Positions 6,898 to 14,090 of a stretch of DNA of 18,796 bases are shown one piece after another (position 1 is the stretch's first letter; every line of letters begins with the position of its first letter). A program made the position numbers and the translations under genes. The DNA lies in contig JAAYYM010000123.1 of assembly GCA_012515365.1 (NCBI GenBank), positions 1 to 18,796 on the forward strand, in the 5' to 3' direction. The DNA comes from Clostridia bacterium. GTDB taxonomy: Bacteria > Bacillota_A > Clostridia > Lachnospirales > Lachnospiraceae. The notes under the pieces were generated by a model. That model was not told the DNA's origin and searched no databases. It saw nothing but the letters and a program-made list of their open reading frames with translations.

Positions 6898-7082
6898 CGA
6901 TACTGGGGGCTTCACAGAGTAGAGGTTTTGTTGATATAATAATACCGTATGTAACTCCTGTGGTTTTATCAGGAGGGATTCTGACCTTTGCCATATCCTT
7001 TGATGGTGTTGTGATCAGTATGGTTGCAAATGGACTAACAAGTAGATCGAGTGATGGGAGTTTAGGTACAAATGAAATATAA
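6898..7082 (+). pseudogene. Decayed fragment of an ABC permease (PotC-like EAA-loop region)
   Basis: The stretch between the MFS and lipoprotein genes is not random. Read in a different frame from the MFS gene it gives ILGASQSRGF, IIIPYVTPVVLSGG and ILTFAISFDGVVIS. These line up with the EAA-loop and following membrane segment of binding-protein-dependent permeases such as PotC of spermidine/putrescine importers (usual pattern LGAS...F...LP...P....G...F..S.DD.VI). Similarity fades after about 7030; the frame closes at 7080-7082, within the start of the next gene. There is no start codon with a ribosome binding site and nothing permease-like upstream, so I read it as the remnant of a deleted transporter gene. 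The family call rests on motif memory. Confidence 0.55.
6911..6940 (+). promoter_or_regulatory. Possible promoter of the TPR lipoprotein-hflX pair
   Basis: TTCACA (6911-6916), 18 bp, TATAAT (6935-6940). The match to consensus is good, but it lies in the permease remnant, where it could be chance. No better candidate is seen before the start at 7072. Confidence 0.35.
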
Positions 7083-8121
7083 AGTTACTTTTGCAGTTGT
7101 TTTATCCACTATAATCCTGATATCTTTGTCCGGATGTAATTCTAAAAAGGAACTGTCCAGACTAGAAACAGGGATGAAACTGCTACATGAATTGAATTAT
7201 GAAGAAGCAAATAAATCATTTGAAGCCGCTGTCGCAAACGGTGAGAATGCACAAAAAGCATATCGTGGAGCAGGACTTGCTAATCTGGCAATGGCAAATT
7301 ACGAGGATGCCGAAAGTGCGTTCGAACATGCGCTGCAGGAATCTAACGGAATTGTCGGGGATATGGAATATGACATTTCTTATTATCTTGCGCTTACAGA
7401 GTATAAAAGCGGACAGCTTGACCGTGCTTATGAAACTTACTCAGCGATCATTGCGATGGATGAGAAAAGTGAAAAGGCATATTATCTGCGAGGGAGTACG
7501 GCACTTAAGAACAATCAGTATGAGCTTGCAATGAGTGACTTTAATCAGGCGATAACACTGGCACCAAAGGATCATGATCTGTACATCAGAATTTATGAGA
7601 ATCTTTCCGAAATGGGTTATGAAGAGGATGGCAAGATTTTCTTGAAAAAAGCACTAGAGGGCGATACAAAGATGAGCATCTATCAGCAGGGAAAGTTCTA
7701 TTATTATTTGGGACAGTATGAGGATGCCAGAAATAGTTTTGAGCAGGCAGCAAAATCGATTGATACCGTGGAAATGATTTTATTCCTTGGCAGAACGTAT
7801 GAGGCAATGGGTGATGTTAATTATGCAGCCTCCTTATATGACAATTATCTGCAAAAACATGAAGGGGCTGCGCCAGTTTATAATCAGCTCGGGATCTGCA
7901 GACTGGGAAGCAAGGAGTATGAACAGGCACTTGCTGCATTTGAAGCAGGAATCGCACTCGAAGATGAGTCCTTGATGCAGAGTCTAAAATATAATGAAAT
8001 CGTAGCCCATGAGTATTTATGTGACTTTAAAAAGGCAGCAGTCCTGATGTCGGAGTATTTAAAAAAATATCCGGATGATGCAAAGGCAATACGTGAAAAT
8101 GACTTCTTAAAGTCACGTTGA
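7072..8121 (+). CDS. TPR-repeat lipoprotein
   Basis: A 349-residue secreted lipoprotein. The N-terminus is a type II signal peptide: basic start, hydrophobic run to about residue 18, then lipobox LSGC with Cys22 as lipidation site, so the protein should be anchored on the outer face of the membrane. The rest is a run of about eight tetratricopeptide repeats from residue 30 to 337, for example NYEEANKSFEAAV, NYEDAESAFEHAL, QYELAMSDFNQAI, QYEDARNSFEQAA and EYEQALAAFEAGI. No catalytic domain is present, so it is a protein-binding scaffold with unknown partner. The start codon follows GGGAG and TTTAGG. HflX begins 10 bp after its stop, so the two are co-transcribed. Confidence 0.88.
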   Translation: MKYKVTFAVVLSTIILISLSGCNSKKELSRLETGMKLLHELNYEEANKSFEAAVANGENAQKAYRGAGLANLAMANYEDAESAFEHALQESNGIVGDMEYDISYYLALTEYKSGQLDRAYETYSAIIAMDEKSEKAYYLRGSTALKNNQYELAMSDFNQAITLAPKDHDLYIRIYENLSEMGYEEDGKIFLKKALEGDTKMSIYQQGKFYYYLGQYEDARNSFEQAAKSIDTVEMILFLGRTYEAMGDVNYAASLYDNYLQKHEGAAPVYNQLGICRLGSKEYEQALAAFEAGIALEDESLMQSLKYNEIVAHEYLCDFKKAAVLMSEYLKKYPDDAKAIRENDFLKSR

Positions 8122-8131
8122 AAGGACAAGA

Positions 8132-9388
8132 ATGGAAATAGAGCAGCAAAAGGAACAGATCATTCTGGTAGGAGTATCCTTATCAGAGCATGATGATATA
8201 GAAGAAAGTATGAATGAATTGGGAGAACTCGTTACAGCTGCCGGTGGCAAGGTAGTATCGAGTCTGCTCCAAAACCGCGAACAGATACATCCTGTGACAT
8301 ACCTTGGAAAAGGAAAGATTGAAGAGCTTAAGGAACTAATCTTTGAAACCGATGCGACAGGTATCGTGTGTGATGATGAACTCTCACCGCTGCAGCTTAG
8401 AAATTTAAGTGATGAGCTGGATTGTAAGGTGATGGACCGGACGCTGATCATTTTGGATATCTTTGCAAGCCGTGCGACTTCTGCGGAGGGAAAAATCCAG
8501 GTTGAGATGGCGCAGCTGCGTTATACACAGACTAGGCTTACCGGATATGGAAAATCCATGTCAAGACTAGGTGGTGGGATTGGTACCAGAGGACCGGGAG
8601 AGAAGAAGATCGAAGTAGACCGTCGTCTGATCCAGCATAGAATCGCTGTTTTAAATAAACAGATTAAAAATCTAAAGAAACATCGTATGCTTAACAGAGA
8701 ACAAAGGGGTAAAAATAAGCTTCCGGTAATGGCCATCGTGGGATATACCAATGCAGGAAAATCCACATTGCTGAATACGTTGACCGGAGCTGGAGTTTTA
8801 TCAGAAGATCAGGTGTTTGCGACATTGGATCCTACGACCAGAATGCTTGAACTGGATGGTCAGCAGCAGATCCTGCTGACAGATACCGTCGGTTTTATCA
8901 GAAAACTTCCGCATCATCTCATTGATGCATTTCGCAGTACACTTGAAGAAGCAAAGTATGCAGACTATATCTTACATGTTGTGGATGCATCTAATCCTCA
9001 GATGGAGTATCAGATGAGCGTCGTCTATGATACGTTACGGGAGCTTGGGATCGAGAATAAGACGATGATTACTCTGTTTAATAAAACTGACCGGCTGCCA
9101 AGGGAGTCTGATACAACAGACCAGGTGGTCTTCAAAGATTTAAAAGCAGATCATACTCTTTACATTTCTGCAAAAACAGGAGAAGGTATTTCAGAGCTGA
9201 CAATACTTTTGGTAAAATTGCTAGAAGAAAAAAATATTTTGGTGGAGCGTGTTTTTCCATATCAGAACGCAGGGCAGATACAAATATTACGGAAATATGG
9301 ACAATTGTTGCAAGAAGATTACAGAGAAGACGGAATTTATGTAAAGGGAATGATCGCACCGAGATGGTATGAAACAGTTACAAAATAA
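8132..9388 (+). CDS. hflX: Ribosome-associated GTPase HflX
   Basis: GTPase that binds the 50S subunit and splits or rescues stalled ribosomes under stress. At 418 residues it has the usual three parts: the N-terminal HflX domain (about 1-165) with the glycine-rich SRLGGGIGTRGPGE (144-157), a coiled linker, and the G domain with G1 GYTNAGKST (204-212), G3 DTVGFI (251-256), G4 NKTD (317-320) and G5 SAKTGEG (346-352). A C-terminal domain ends in GMIAPRWYE. Length and motifs are normal. The start is preceded by AAAGGACAAG and lies 10 bp after the lipoprotein gene. The only termination signal behind it is the inverted repeat with six T at 9457-9509. Confidence 0.96.
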   Translation: MEIEQQKEQIILVGVSLSEHDDIEESMNELGELVTAAGGKVVSSLLQNREQIHPVTYLGKGKIEELKELIFETDATGIVCDDELSPLQLRNLSDELDCKVMDRTLIILDIFASRATSAEGKIQVEMAQLRYTQTRLTGYGKSMSRLGGGIGTRGPGEKKIEVDRRLIQHRIAVLNKQIKNLKKHRMLNREQRGKNKLPVMAIVGYTNAGKSTLLNTLTGAGVLSEDQVFATLDPTTRMLELDGQQQILLTDTVGFIRKLPHHLIDAFRSTLEEAKYADYILHVVDASNPQMEYQMSVVYDTLRELGIENKTMITLFNKTDRLPRESDTTDQVVFKDLKADHTLYISAKTGEGISELTILLVKLLEEKNILVERVFPYQNAGQIQILRKYGQLLQEDYREDGIYVKGMIAPRWYETVTK

Positions 9389-9455
9389 TCAAAAAAGACC
9401 GTGAAACGCGCTAAAAATCAAGGAAACATTCGTTTTGTGCAAAACTACCTAAGAA

Positions 9456-9471
9456 ACACTATATATTGTGT
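9456..9471. promoter_or_regulatory. NrdR box 1 upstream of nrdD
   Basis: ACACTATATATTGTGT matches the consensus ACACWATATATWGTGT at every position. NrdR is the ATP-cone repressor that senses dATP/ATP and controls ribonucleotide reductase genes. NrdR boxes usually come in pairs about 31-32 bp apart, as here. Confidence 0.85.
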
Positions 9472-9509
9472 CGACGCATTTAAAATGACGTAATATATAG
9501 TGCTTTTTT
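9457..9509 (+). terminator. Possible hflX terminator formed by the two NrdR boxes
   Basis: CACTATATATT (9457-9467) and AATATATAGTG (9492-9502) are perfect complements, 11 bp, followed by C and six T (9504-9509). As RNA this would be a terminator-like hairpin with a 24-nt loop behind hflX. The stem is AT-rich, and the symmetry follows from the paired NrdR boxes, so termination is uncertain. Confidence 0.4.
9488..9503. promoter_or_regulatory. NrdR box 2 upstream of nrdD
   Basis: ACGTAATATATAGTGC matches the NrdR consensus at 13 of 16 positions, exactly 32 bp from box 1, so both lie on the same face of the helix. It ends 8 bp before the -35 of the nrdD promoter. Confidence 0.75.
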
Positions 9510-9511
9510 AT

Positions 9512-9540
9512 TTGACTTTTCTATATACCGATGCTATAAT
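9512..9540 (+). promoter_or_regulatory. Predicted sigma-A promoter of nrdD
   Basis: TTGACT (9512-9517), 17 bp, TATAAT (9535-9540), nearly consensus. Transcription should start near 9547, leaving a leader of about 90 nt with GGGAGGGG before the ATG. Confidence 0.8.
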
Positions 9541-9636
9541 TTTTTTTGATGATTGGCATGAAAATGTCACGAATATTTTCCGAATATGGGAAAAGCAGGA
9601 TGTTGCAATTGTATGAACTCAGGGAGGGGTAGTTGA

Positions 9637-12039
9637 ATGCTCAATGTTATAAAAAGAGATGGAGAAGTATCGGAATTTAATCTTTCTAAGATCAGTGATG
9701 CTATTATGAAGGCATTTGTTGCATGTGACAAGCAATACAATAATGATATTATTGATTTACTTTCACTTCGTGTGACGTCTGATTTTCAGAGCAAAATGAA
9801 GGAGGATAAGATCCATGTTGAGGATGTTCAGGACAGTGTTGAAACTGTTTTGGAACAGGCTGGATATACAGAAGTGGCAAAAGCTTACATTCTTTACCGC
9901 AAACAGCGTGAAAAAATCCGTAACATGAAATCAACCATTCTTGATTATAAAGACGTTGTAAACAGTTATGTCAAAGTAGAAGACTGGCGTGTAAAAGAAA
10001 ATTCTACAGTGACTTATTCGGTCGGCGGTCTGATTTTGAGCAACTCCGGTGCAGTTACTGCAAACTATTGGCTTTCAGAAATATATGATCATGAGATCGC
10101 AGATGCACATCGTAATGCGGACATCCACATTCATGATTTGTCTATGTTAACAGGCTATTGTGCAGGTTGGTCACTAAAGCAGCTGATTACAGAAGGTCTT
10201 GGCGGAATCCGAGGCAAAATCACATCAGCACCTGCAGCACATTTATCTGTACTATGCAATCAAATGGTTAATTTCCTTGGAATCATGCAAAATGAATGGG
10301 CCGGTGCACAGGCATTCTCTTCCTTTGATACCTACCTTGCTCCTTTTGTAAAGGCGGACAACCTTTCTTATCATGAAGTGAAAAAATGCATCGAGGCCTT
10401 TGTGTATGGCGTAAATACTCCAAGCAGATGGGGTACACAGGCTCCGTTCTCTAATATTACTTTGGACTGGACAGTTCCAAAAGATCTGGCTGAGCTGCCT
10501 GCTATCGTAGGCGGACAGGAAATGGATTTTAGATATAAAGACTGCAAGATGGAAATGGATATGATCAATCGCGCATTCATCGAAACGATGATTGAGGGTG
10601 ATGCAAACGGACGTGGTTTCCAGTATCCAATCCCGACTTATTCGATTACCAATGATTTTGACTGGTCTGATACAGTCAATAACAGATTGTTATTTGAAAT
10701 GACATCTAAGTACGGTACTCCGTATTTCTCAAATTATATCAATTCCGACATGGAACCAAGCGATGTCAGAAGTATGTGCTGCAGACTTCGTCTGGATCTG
10801 CGTGAGCTGCGTAAAAAGACAGGTGGATTCTTTGGTTCAGGAGAAAGCACAGGTTCAGTAGGTGTTGTTACGATTAATATGCCTCGTATCGCATACCTTT
10901 CAGCCAATAAAGATGATTTCTTTAAACGTTTGAACCGTATGATGGACATCAGCGCACGAAGCTTAAAGATCAAGCGTGGCGTTATATCTAAGCTCCTTGA
11001 TGAGGGTCTTTATCCATATACACGTCGTTATTTGGGCGACTTCAATAATCATTTTTCAACCATCGGACTGATCGGTATGAATGAAGTGGGATTGAATGCG
11101 AACTGGCTGCGTGCTGATATGACGGATAAAAAAACACAGGAATTCACAAAAGAAGTGCTGAATCATATGAGAACCCGTCTGTCAGATTATCAGGAGGAAT
11201 ATGGAGATCTGTATAATCTGGAAGCAACGCCGGCTGAAAGCACGACATATCGTTTAGCTAAGCATGACAAGAAGAGATGGCCTGCGATCAAAACAGCAGG
11301 AAAACCGGGCGATGTTCCTTATTACACAAACAGTTCACACTTGCCGGTTGAGTTTACGTCAGATATTTTTGATGCACTTGATATTCAGGATGATCTGCAG
11401 ACTCTTTATACATCAGGTACCGTATTCCATGCATTCTTAGGAGAGAAGCTTCCTGATTGGAAGGCGGCAGCAGCATTGGTGCGAAAGATTGCACAAAACT
11501 ATAAACTGCCTTATTATACACTTTCGCCTACTTATTCTGTATGTAAGGAACATGGATACATTCCGGGAGAAGTAGTGAAATGTCCGCATTGTGGAGCAGT
11601 AACAGAGGTTTACAGCCGTATCACCGGATATTACCGTCCTGTTCAAAACTGGAATGATGGAAAACTGCAGGAATATAAGAATCGTATTGTATATGATATT
11701 GACAATTCAAGCATAAAGCGTCCAAGCAGCAGTGTGGTGACTCTGTCCAGCAATGGTGTGAAGAACAATCCGCAGCCAAGTGTTACGATCGAGCCGGTAG
11801 GAAAAGTGAAATACCTGTTTGTGACAAAAACATGTCCGAACTGCAGTCTGGCAAAAAAATATCTGAGAAATGAAAAATATATTATGATCGATGCGGAAGA
11901 AAATGCAGAACTTGCAATTCGTTACAAGGTAATGCAGGCTCCTACTCTAGTCGTAGTGGATGATGATCAGGTCGTTAAATATACGAATGCATTTAACATC
12001 AAAAAATACGTAGAGGAAAAGGCTACAGTCTCCGTCTAA
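9637..12039 (+). CDS. nrdD: Anaerobic (class III) ribonucleoside-triphosphate reductase with C-terminal redoxin domain
   Basis: Oxygen-sensitive glycyl-radical enzyme that reduces ribonucleotides to deoxyribonucleotides. The 800-residue protein starts with an ATP-cone (about 1-92) for allosteric control, then the catalytic barrel with Cys175 in TGYCAGWSL and Cys381-Cys382 in SMCCRLRLD. The zinc site has Cys636, Cys649 and Cys652 (CPHC) visible. The glycyl-radical loop is SRITGYYR with Gly664. After a Ser/Pro-rich linker (about 690-720) comes a thioredoxin/glutaredoxin-like domain with a CPNC motif (733-736) and the cis-proline segment MQAPTLVV. Class III enzymes usually end soon after the glycyl loop, so this is an extended form, suggesting reduction by the fused redoxin rather than formate (inference). 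The activase gene nrdG, often next to nrdD, is not in the window. Control by NrdR is indicated upstream. Confidence 0.96.
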   Translation: MLNVIKRDGEVSEFNLSKISDAIMKAFVACDKQYNNDIIDLLSLRVTSDFQSKMKEDKIHVEDVQDSVETVLEQAGYTEVAKAYILYRKQREKIRNMKSTILDYKDVVNSYVKVEDWRVKENSTVTYSVGGLILSNSGAVTANYWLSEIYDHEIADAHRNADIHIHDLSMLTGYCAGWSLKQLITEGLGGIRGKITSAPAAHLSVLCNQMVNFLGIMQNEWAGAQAFSSFDTYLAPFVKADNLSYHEVKKCIEAFVYGVNTPSRWGTQAPFSNITLDWTVPKDLAELPAIVGGQEMDFRYKDCKMEMDMINRAFIETMIEGDANGRGFQYPIPTYSITNDFDWSDTVNNRLLFEMTSKYGTPYFSNYINSDMEPSDVRSMCCRLRLDLRELRKKTGGFFGSGESTGSVGVVTINMPRIAYLSANKDDFFKRLNRMMDISARSLKIKRGVISKLLDEGLYPYTRRYLGDFNNHFSTIGLIGMNEVGLNANWLRADMTDKKTQEFTKEVLNHMRTRLSDYQEEYGDLYNLEATPAESTTYRLAKHDKKRWPAIKTAGKPGDVPYYTNSSHLPVEFTSDIFDALDIQDDLQTLYTSGTVFHAFLGEKLPDWKAAAALVRKIAQNYKLPYYTLSPTYSVCKEHGYIPGEVVKCPHCGAVTEVYSRITGYYRPVQNWNDGKLQEYKNRIVYDIDNSSIKRPSSSVVTLSSNGVKNNPQPSVTIEPVGKVKYLFVTKTCPNCSLAKKYLRNEKYIMIDAEENAELAIRYKVMQAPTLVVVDDDQVVKYTNAFNIKKYVEEKATVSV

Positions 12040-12068
12040 TTTGTTAAGGGAGTATCAAACATATAGTT

Positions 12069-12104
12069 GAAGGAAATACTTGCAAAAGGGTGTTTCCTTC
12101 TTTT
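12069..12104 (+). terminator. Intrinsic terminator of nrdD
   Basis: GAAGGAAATAC (12069-12079) pairs with GTGTTTCCTTC (12090-12100), 11 bp with one G-T pair and a 10-nt loop, followed by TTTT. It lies 29 bp after the nrdD stop. Confidence 0.75.
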
Positions 12105-12109
12105 ATAAT
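12080..12109 (+). promoter_or_regulatory. Predicted promoter of pyrF
   Basis: TTGCAA (12080-12085), 18 bp, TATAAT (12104-12109). The -35 lies in the loop of the nrdD terminator and the -10 begins in its T-tract. The leader would be about 39 nt, too short for a PyrR attenuator. Confidence 0.5.
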
Positions 12110-12154
12110 GTGGGATAGTGGAATCAAATATATATCATTATAAGGAGAAAACAA

Positions 12155-13081
12155 ATGATAGATAAGCTGATCGAAAATATTAAGAAAACAAATGCACCAT
12201 TGGTTGTCGGACTGGATCCTACAATGAAATTCGTACCGGAGTCGATACAAAAACAGTGTTTCGAGGAATATGGAGAGACATTAGAAGCAGCAGGAGAAGC
12301 AATCTGGAGATTTAATAAAGGGATTCTGGATGCGACATATGATATCATTCCTGCAGTAAAGCCACAGATCGCTATGTATGAACAGTTTGGCATTCCGGGA
12401 CTTATGGCATTTAAGAAAACAGTAGACTATGCAAAAGAAAAGGGCCTGGTCGTGATCGGGGATGTGAAAAGAGGCGATATCGGATCTACATCATCTGCTT
12501 ATGCGATTGCTCATTTAGGAAAAATAAAAATAGGCACAAAAACAGTGTCAGTGTTTGATGAAGATTTTGCAACTGTGAATCCGTATCTTGGAACAGACGG
12601 AATCAAGCCTTTTGTAGATGTCTGTAAGGAAGAAAAGAAAGGTATTTTCGTATTAGTCAAAACATCTAATCCAAGCAGTGGAGAATTTCAGGATCGTGTC
12701 ATTGATGGAGCACCGTTATATGAACATGTCGGCAAAAAGGTAGCTGCATGGGGTGAAGAGCATATGAGCAAACAGTATCCATACAGCTATGTGGGCGCTG
12801 TGGCAGGTGCTACTTATCCGCAGATCGGAAAAGTACTGCGTGAAATTATGCCTCATACATTTATCCTGGTGCCGGGTTATGGAGCGCAGGGTGGAAAAGG
12901 AAAAGATTTGGTACAGTTCTTTAACAAAGATGGTCTGGGTGCAATTATAAATTCCTCACGTGGCATTATCGCAGCCTATCAGTCGGAAGCTTATAAAGAA
13001 TTCGGTGAAGAAAACTATGCGCTTGCAAGCAGAAAAGCGGTAGAGGATATGGCAGCGGATATTATGGGTGCATTGAATTAA
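12155..13081 (+). CDS. pyrF: Orotidine 5'-phosphate decarboxylase (long, type 2 form)
   Basis: Last step of UMP synthesis: decarboxylates OMP to UMP in the cytosol. At 308 residues it belongs to the longer PyrF group rather than the 230-residue B. subtilis form. Visible active-site parts are VGLDPT (18-23), AVKPQ with Lys69, and the catalytic DVKRGDIGST (103-112), in which Asp103, Lys105 and Asp108 form the charged network. VPGYGAQGG near the C-terminus is the phosphate loop. AAGGAG lies 7 nt before the ATG. It is followed by its own terminator, so it seems to be a single-gene transcript, separate from pyrE a kilobase downstream. Confidence 0.96.
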   Translation: MIDKLIENIKKTNAPLVVGLDPTMKFVPESIQKQCFEEYGETLEAAGEAIWRFNKGILDATYDIIPAVKPQIAMYEQFGIPGLMAFKKTVDYAKEKGLVVIGDVKRGDIGSTSSAYAIAHLGKIKIGTKTVSVFDEDFATVNPYLGTDGIKPFVDVCKEEKKGIFVLVKTSNPSSGEFQDRVIDGAPLYEHVGKKVAAWGEEHMSKQYPYSYVGAVAGATYPQIGKVLREIMPHTFILVPGYGAQGGKGKDLVQFFNKDGLGAIINSSRGIIAAYQSEAYKEFGEENYALASRKAVEDMAADIMGALN

Positions 13082-13120
13082 TTACAAAAGTCAGTTATGT
13101 CTGATGTTGGAAGGAAATTC

Positions 13121-13160
13121 GTTCATGTATTTGTAGAAATACAGATACATGAACTTTTTT
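13121..13160 (+). terminator. Intrinsic terminator of pyrF
   Basis: GTTCATGTAT (13121-13130) pairs with ATACATGAAC (13145-13154), with a further TGTA/TACA inside, followed by six T. It lies 39 bp after the pyrF stop. Confidence 0.85.
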
Positions 13161-13169
13161 ATTATTAAA

Positions 13170-13198
13170 TTTACATTTATCTGACACAAAGCTTACAT
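13170..13198 (+). promoter_or_regulatory. Three direct heptamers at 11-bp spacing, Pho-box-like
   Basis: TTTACAT (13170-13176), CTGACAC (13181-13187) and CTTACAT (13192-13198) are each separated by 4 bp. This 7+4 layout and YTKACAY sequence resemble binding sites of PhoP/PhoB-type response regulators. No clear -10 lies at the usual distance downstream, so this is a weak call. The next gene, 130 bp on, is the HD-domain hydrolase. Confidence 0.3.
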
Positions 13199-13326
13199 GA
13201 ACACGATAGGGCCAAATATTCAAACATGTTACGATTATAGACAGGTAACTTTGAAATCTGTTTTCGGGAATGTGAGTTTCGCAATTGCCTGCGTGATGAT
13301 AGAAATGAAAAGGAGATTTGGTATAT

Positions 13327-13983
13327 TTGAAATTTAAAGAAATTACTCATAATAAAGAAATTAACGCATACTTAAAAAAGGGAGATGCAAATCTGGGGAA
13401 GCTTGGATTTACAGATCATTCAAGTGCTCATTGTGTACAGGTTGCGCATCAGGCAGGAAAGATTTTAGAACGTTTTGGATATCCGGAGCACGAAATAGAA
13501 TTAGTAAAAATAGCAGGATTTATGCATGATATCGGAAACGCGATCAATCGTACACATCATGCGGAGTATGGGGCATTGCTTGCAAATGATTTGCTGAAAG
13601 AAACCAATATGCTGTTAGAGGACAGAGTGACAGTGGTATCTGCAATCGGCAATCATGACGAGTCAACAGGAAGTCCCGAAGATGTTATTTCAGCAGCACT
13701 CATTATCGCAGATAAGACAGATGTAAGAAGAGACAGGGTTCGTCAAAAAGAAATCGCGACATTCGATATTCACGACCGGGTGAACTATGCAGTAACAGAA
13801 TCAAAACTAAAAGTTGCAAAAGATAAATCGGTCATAGCATTGAATCTGCAGATCGATGAATCAATCTGTTCTATGTATGATTATTTTGAAATCTTTCTGG
13901 AACGTATGATACTTTGCAGAAAGTCAGCTGAAATATTAGGAACCACTTTCAAATTAACGGTGAATGGACGTAAAGTTTTGTAG
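13327..13983 (+). CDS. HD-domain phosphohydrolase, substrate unknown
   Basis: A 218-residue cytosolic protein of the HD superfamily of metal-dependent phosphohydrolases. Metal ligands are visible as His35 in SSAHCVQVA, His67-Asp68 in FMHDIGNAIN, His77/His78 in RTHHAEYG, and a later NHDESTGSPEDV and ADKTDVRRDRV, all helical. No partner domain is attached. The substrate may be a nucleotide or a phosphorylated metabolite; the position between pyrF and pyrE hints at nucleotide metabolism, but it has its own upstream region. I chose the TTG at 13327, 11 nt after AGGAG; an in-frame TTG at 13318 is only 2 nt from that site. There is no in-frame ATG before the HD region. No terminator is seen before the pyrE promoter. 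Confidence 0.8.
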   Translation: MKFKEITHNKEINAYLKKGDANLGKLGFTDHSSAHCVQVAHQAGKILERFGYPEHEIELVKIAGFMHDIGNAINRTHHAEYGALLANDLLKETNMLLEDRVTVVSAIGNHDESTGSPEDVISAALIIADKTDVRRDRVRQKEIATFDIHDRVNYAVTESKLKVAKDKSVIALNLQIDESICSMYDYFEIFLERMILCRKSAEILGTTFKLTVNGRKVL

Positions 13984-14016
13984 AAACGTCATGCTGCTTC
14001 CTACCGCTTAAACTGT

Positions 14017-14045
14017 TTGATAATCTTAAGGAATTATGCTATAAT
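14017..14045 (+). promoter_or_regulatory. Predicted sigma-A promoter of pyrE
   Basis: TTGATA (14017-14022), 17 bp, TATAAT (14040-14045) with a TG one base before the -10 (extended -10). The leader is about 39 nt, without room for an attenuator. Confidence 0.75.
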
Positions 14046-14090
14046 GTCAGCGACATATAGCACGCATATAAGAGGAGGTTTTAAGATAAA

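Noticed and set aside
6955..6975. Hairpin CTCCTG/CAGGAG as terminator of the MFS gene
   Set aside because: No T-tract follows, and the sequence encodes conserved residues of the permease remnant, which explains it.
8113..8451. Antisense open frames inside hflX and other genes
   Set aside because: They show no ribosome binding sites or recognisable motifs and lie wholly within strongly supported genes.
9433..9446. Short hairpin GTTTTG/CAAAAC behind hflX
   Set aside because: The loop would be only two bases, the stem is weak and there is no T-tract.
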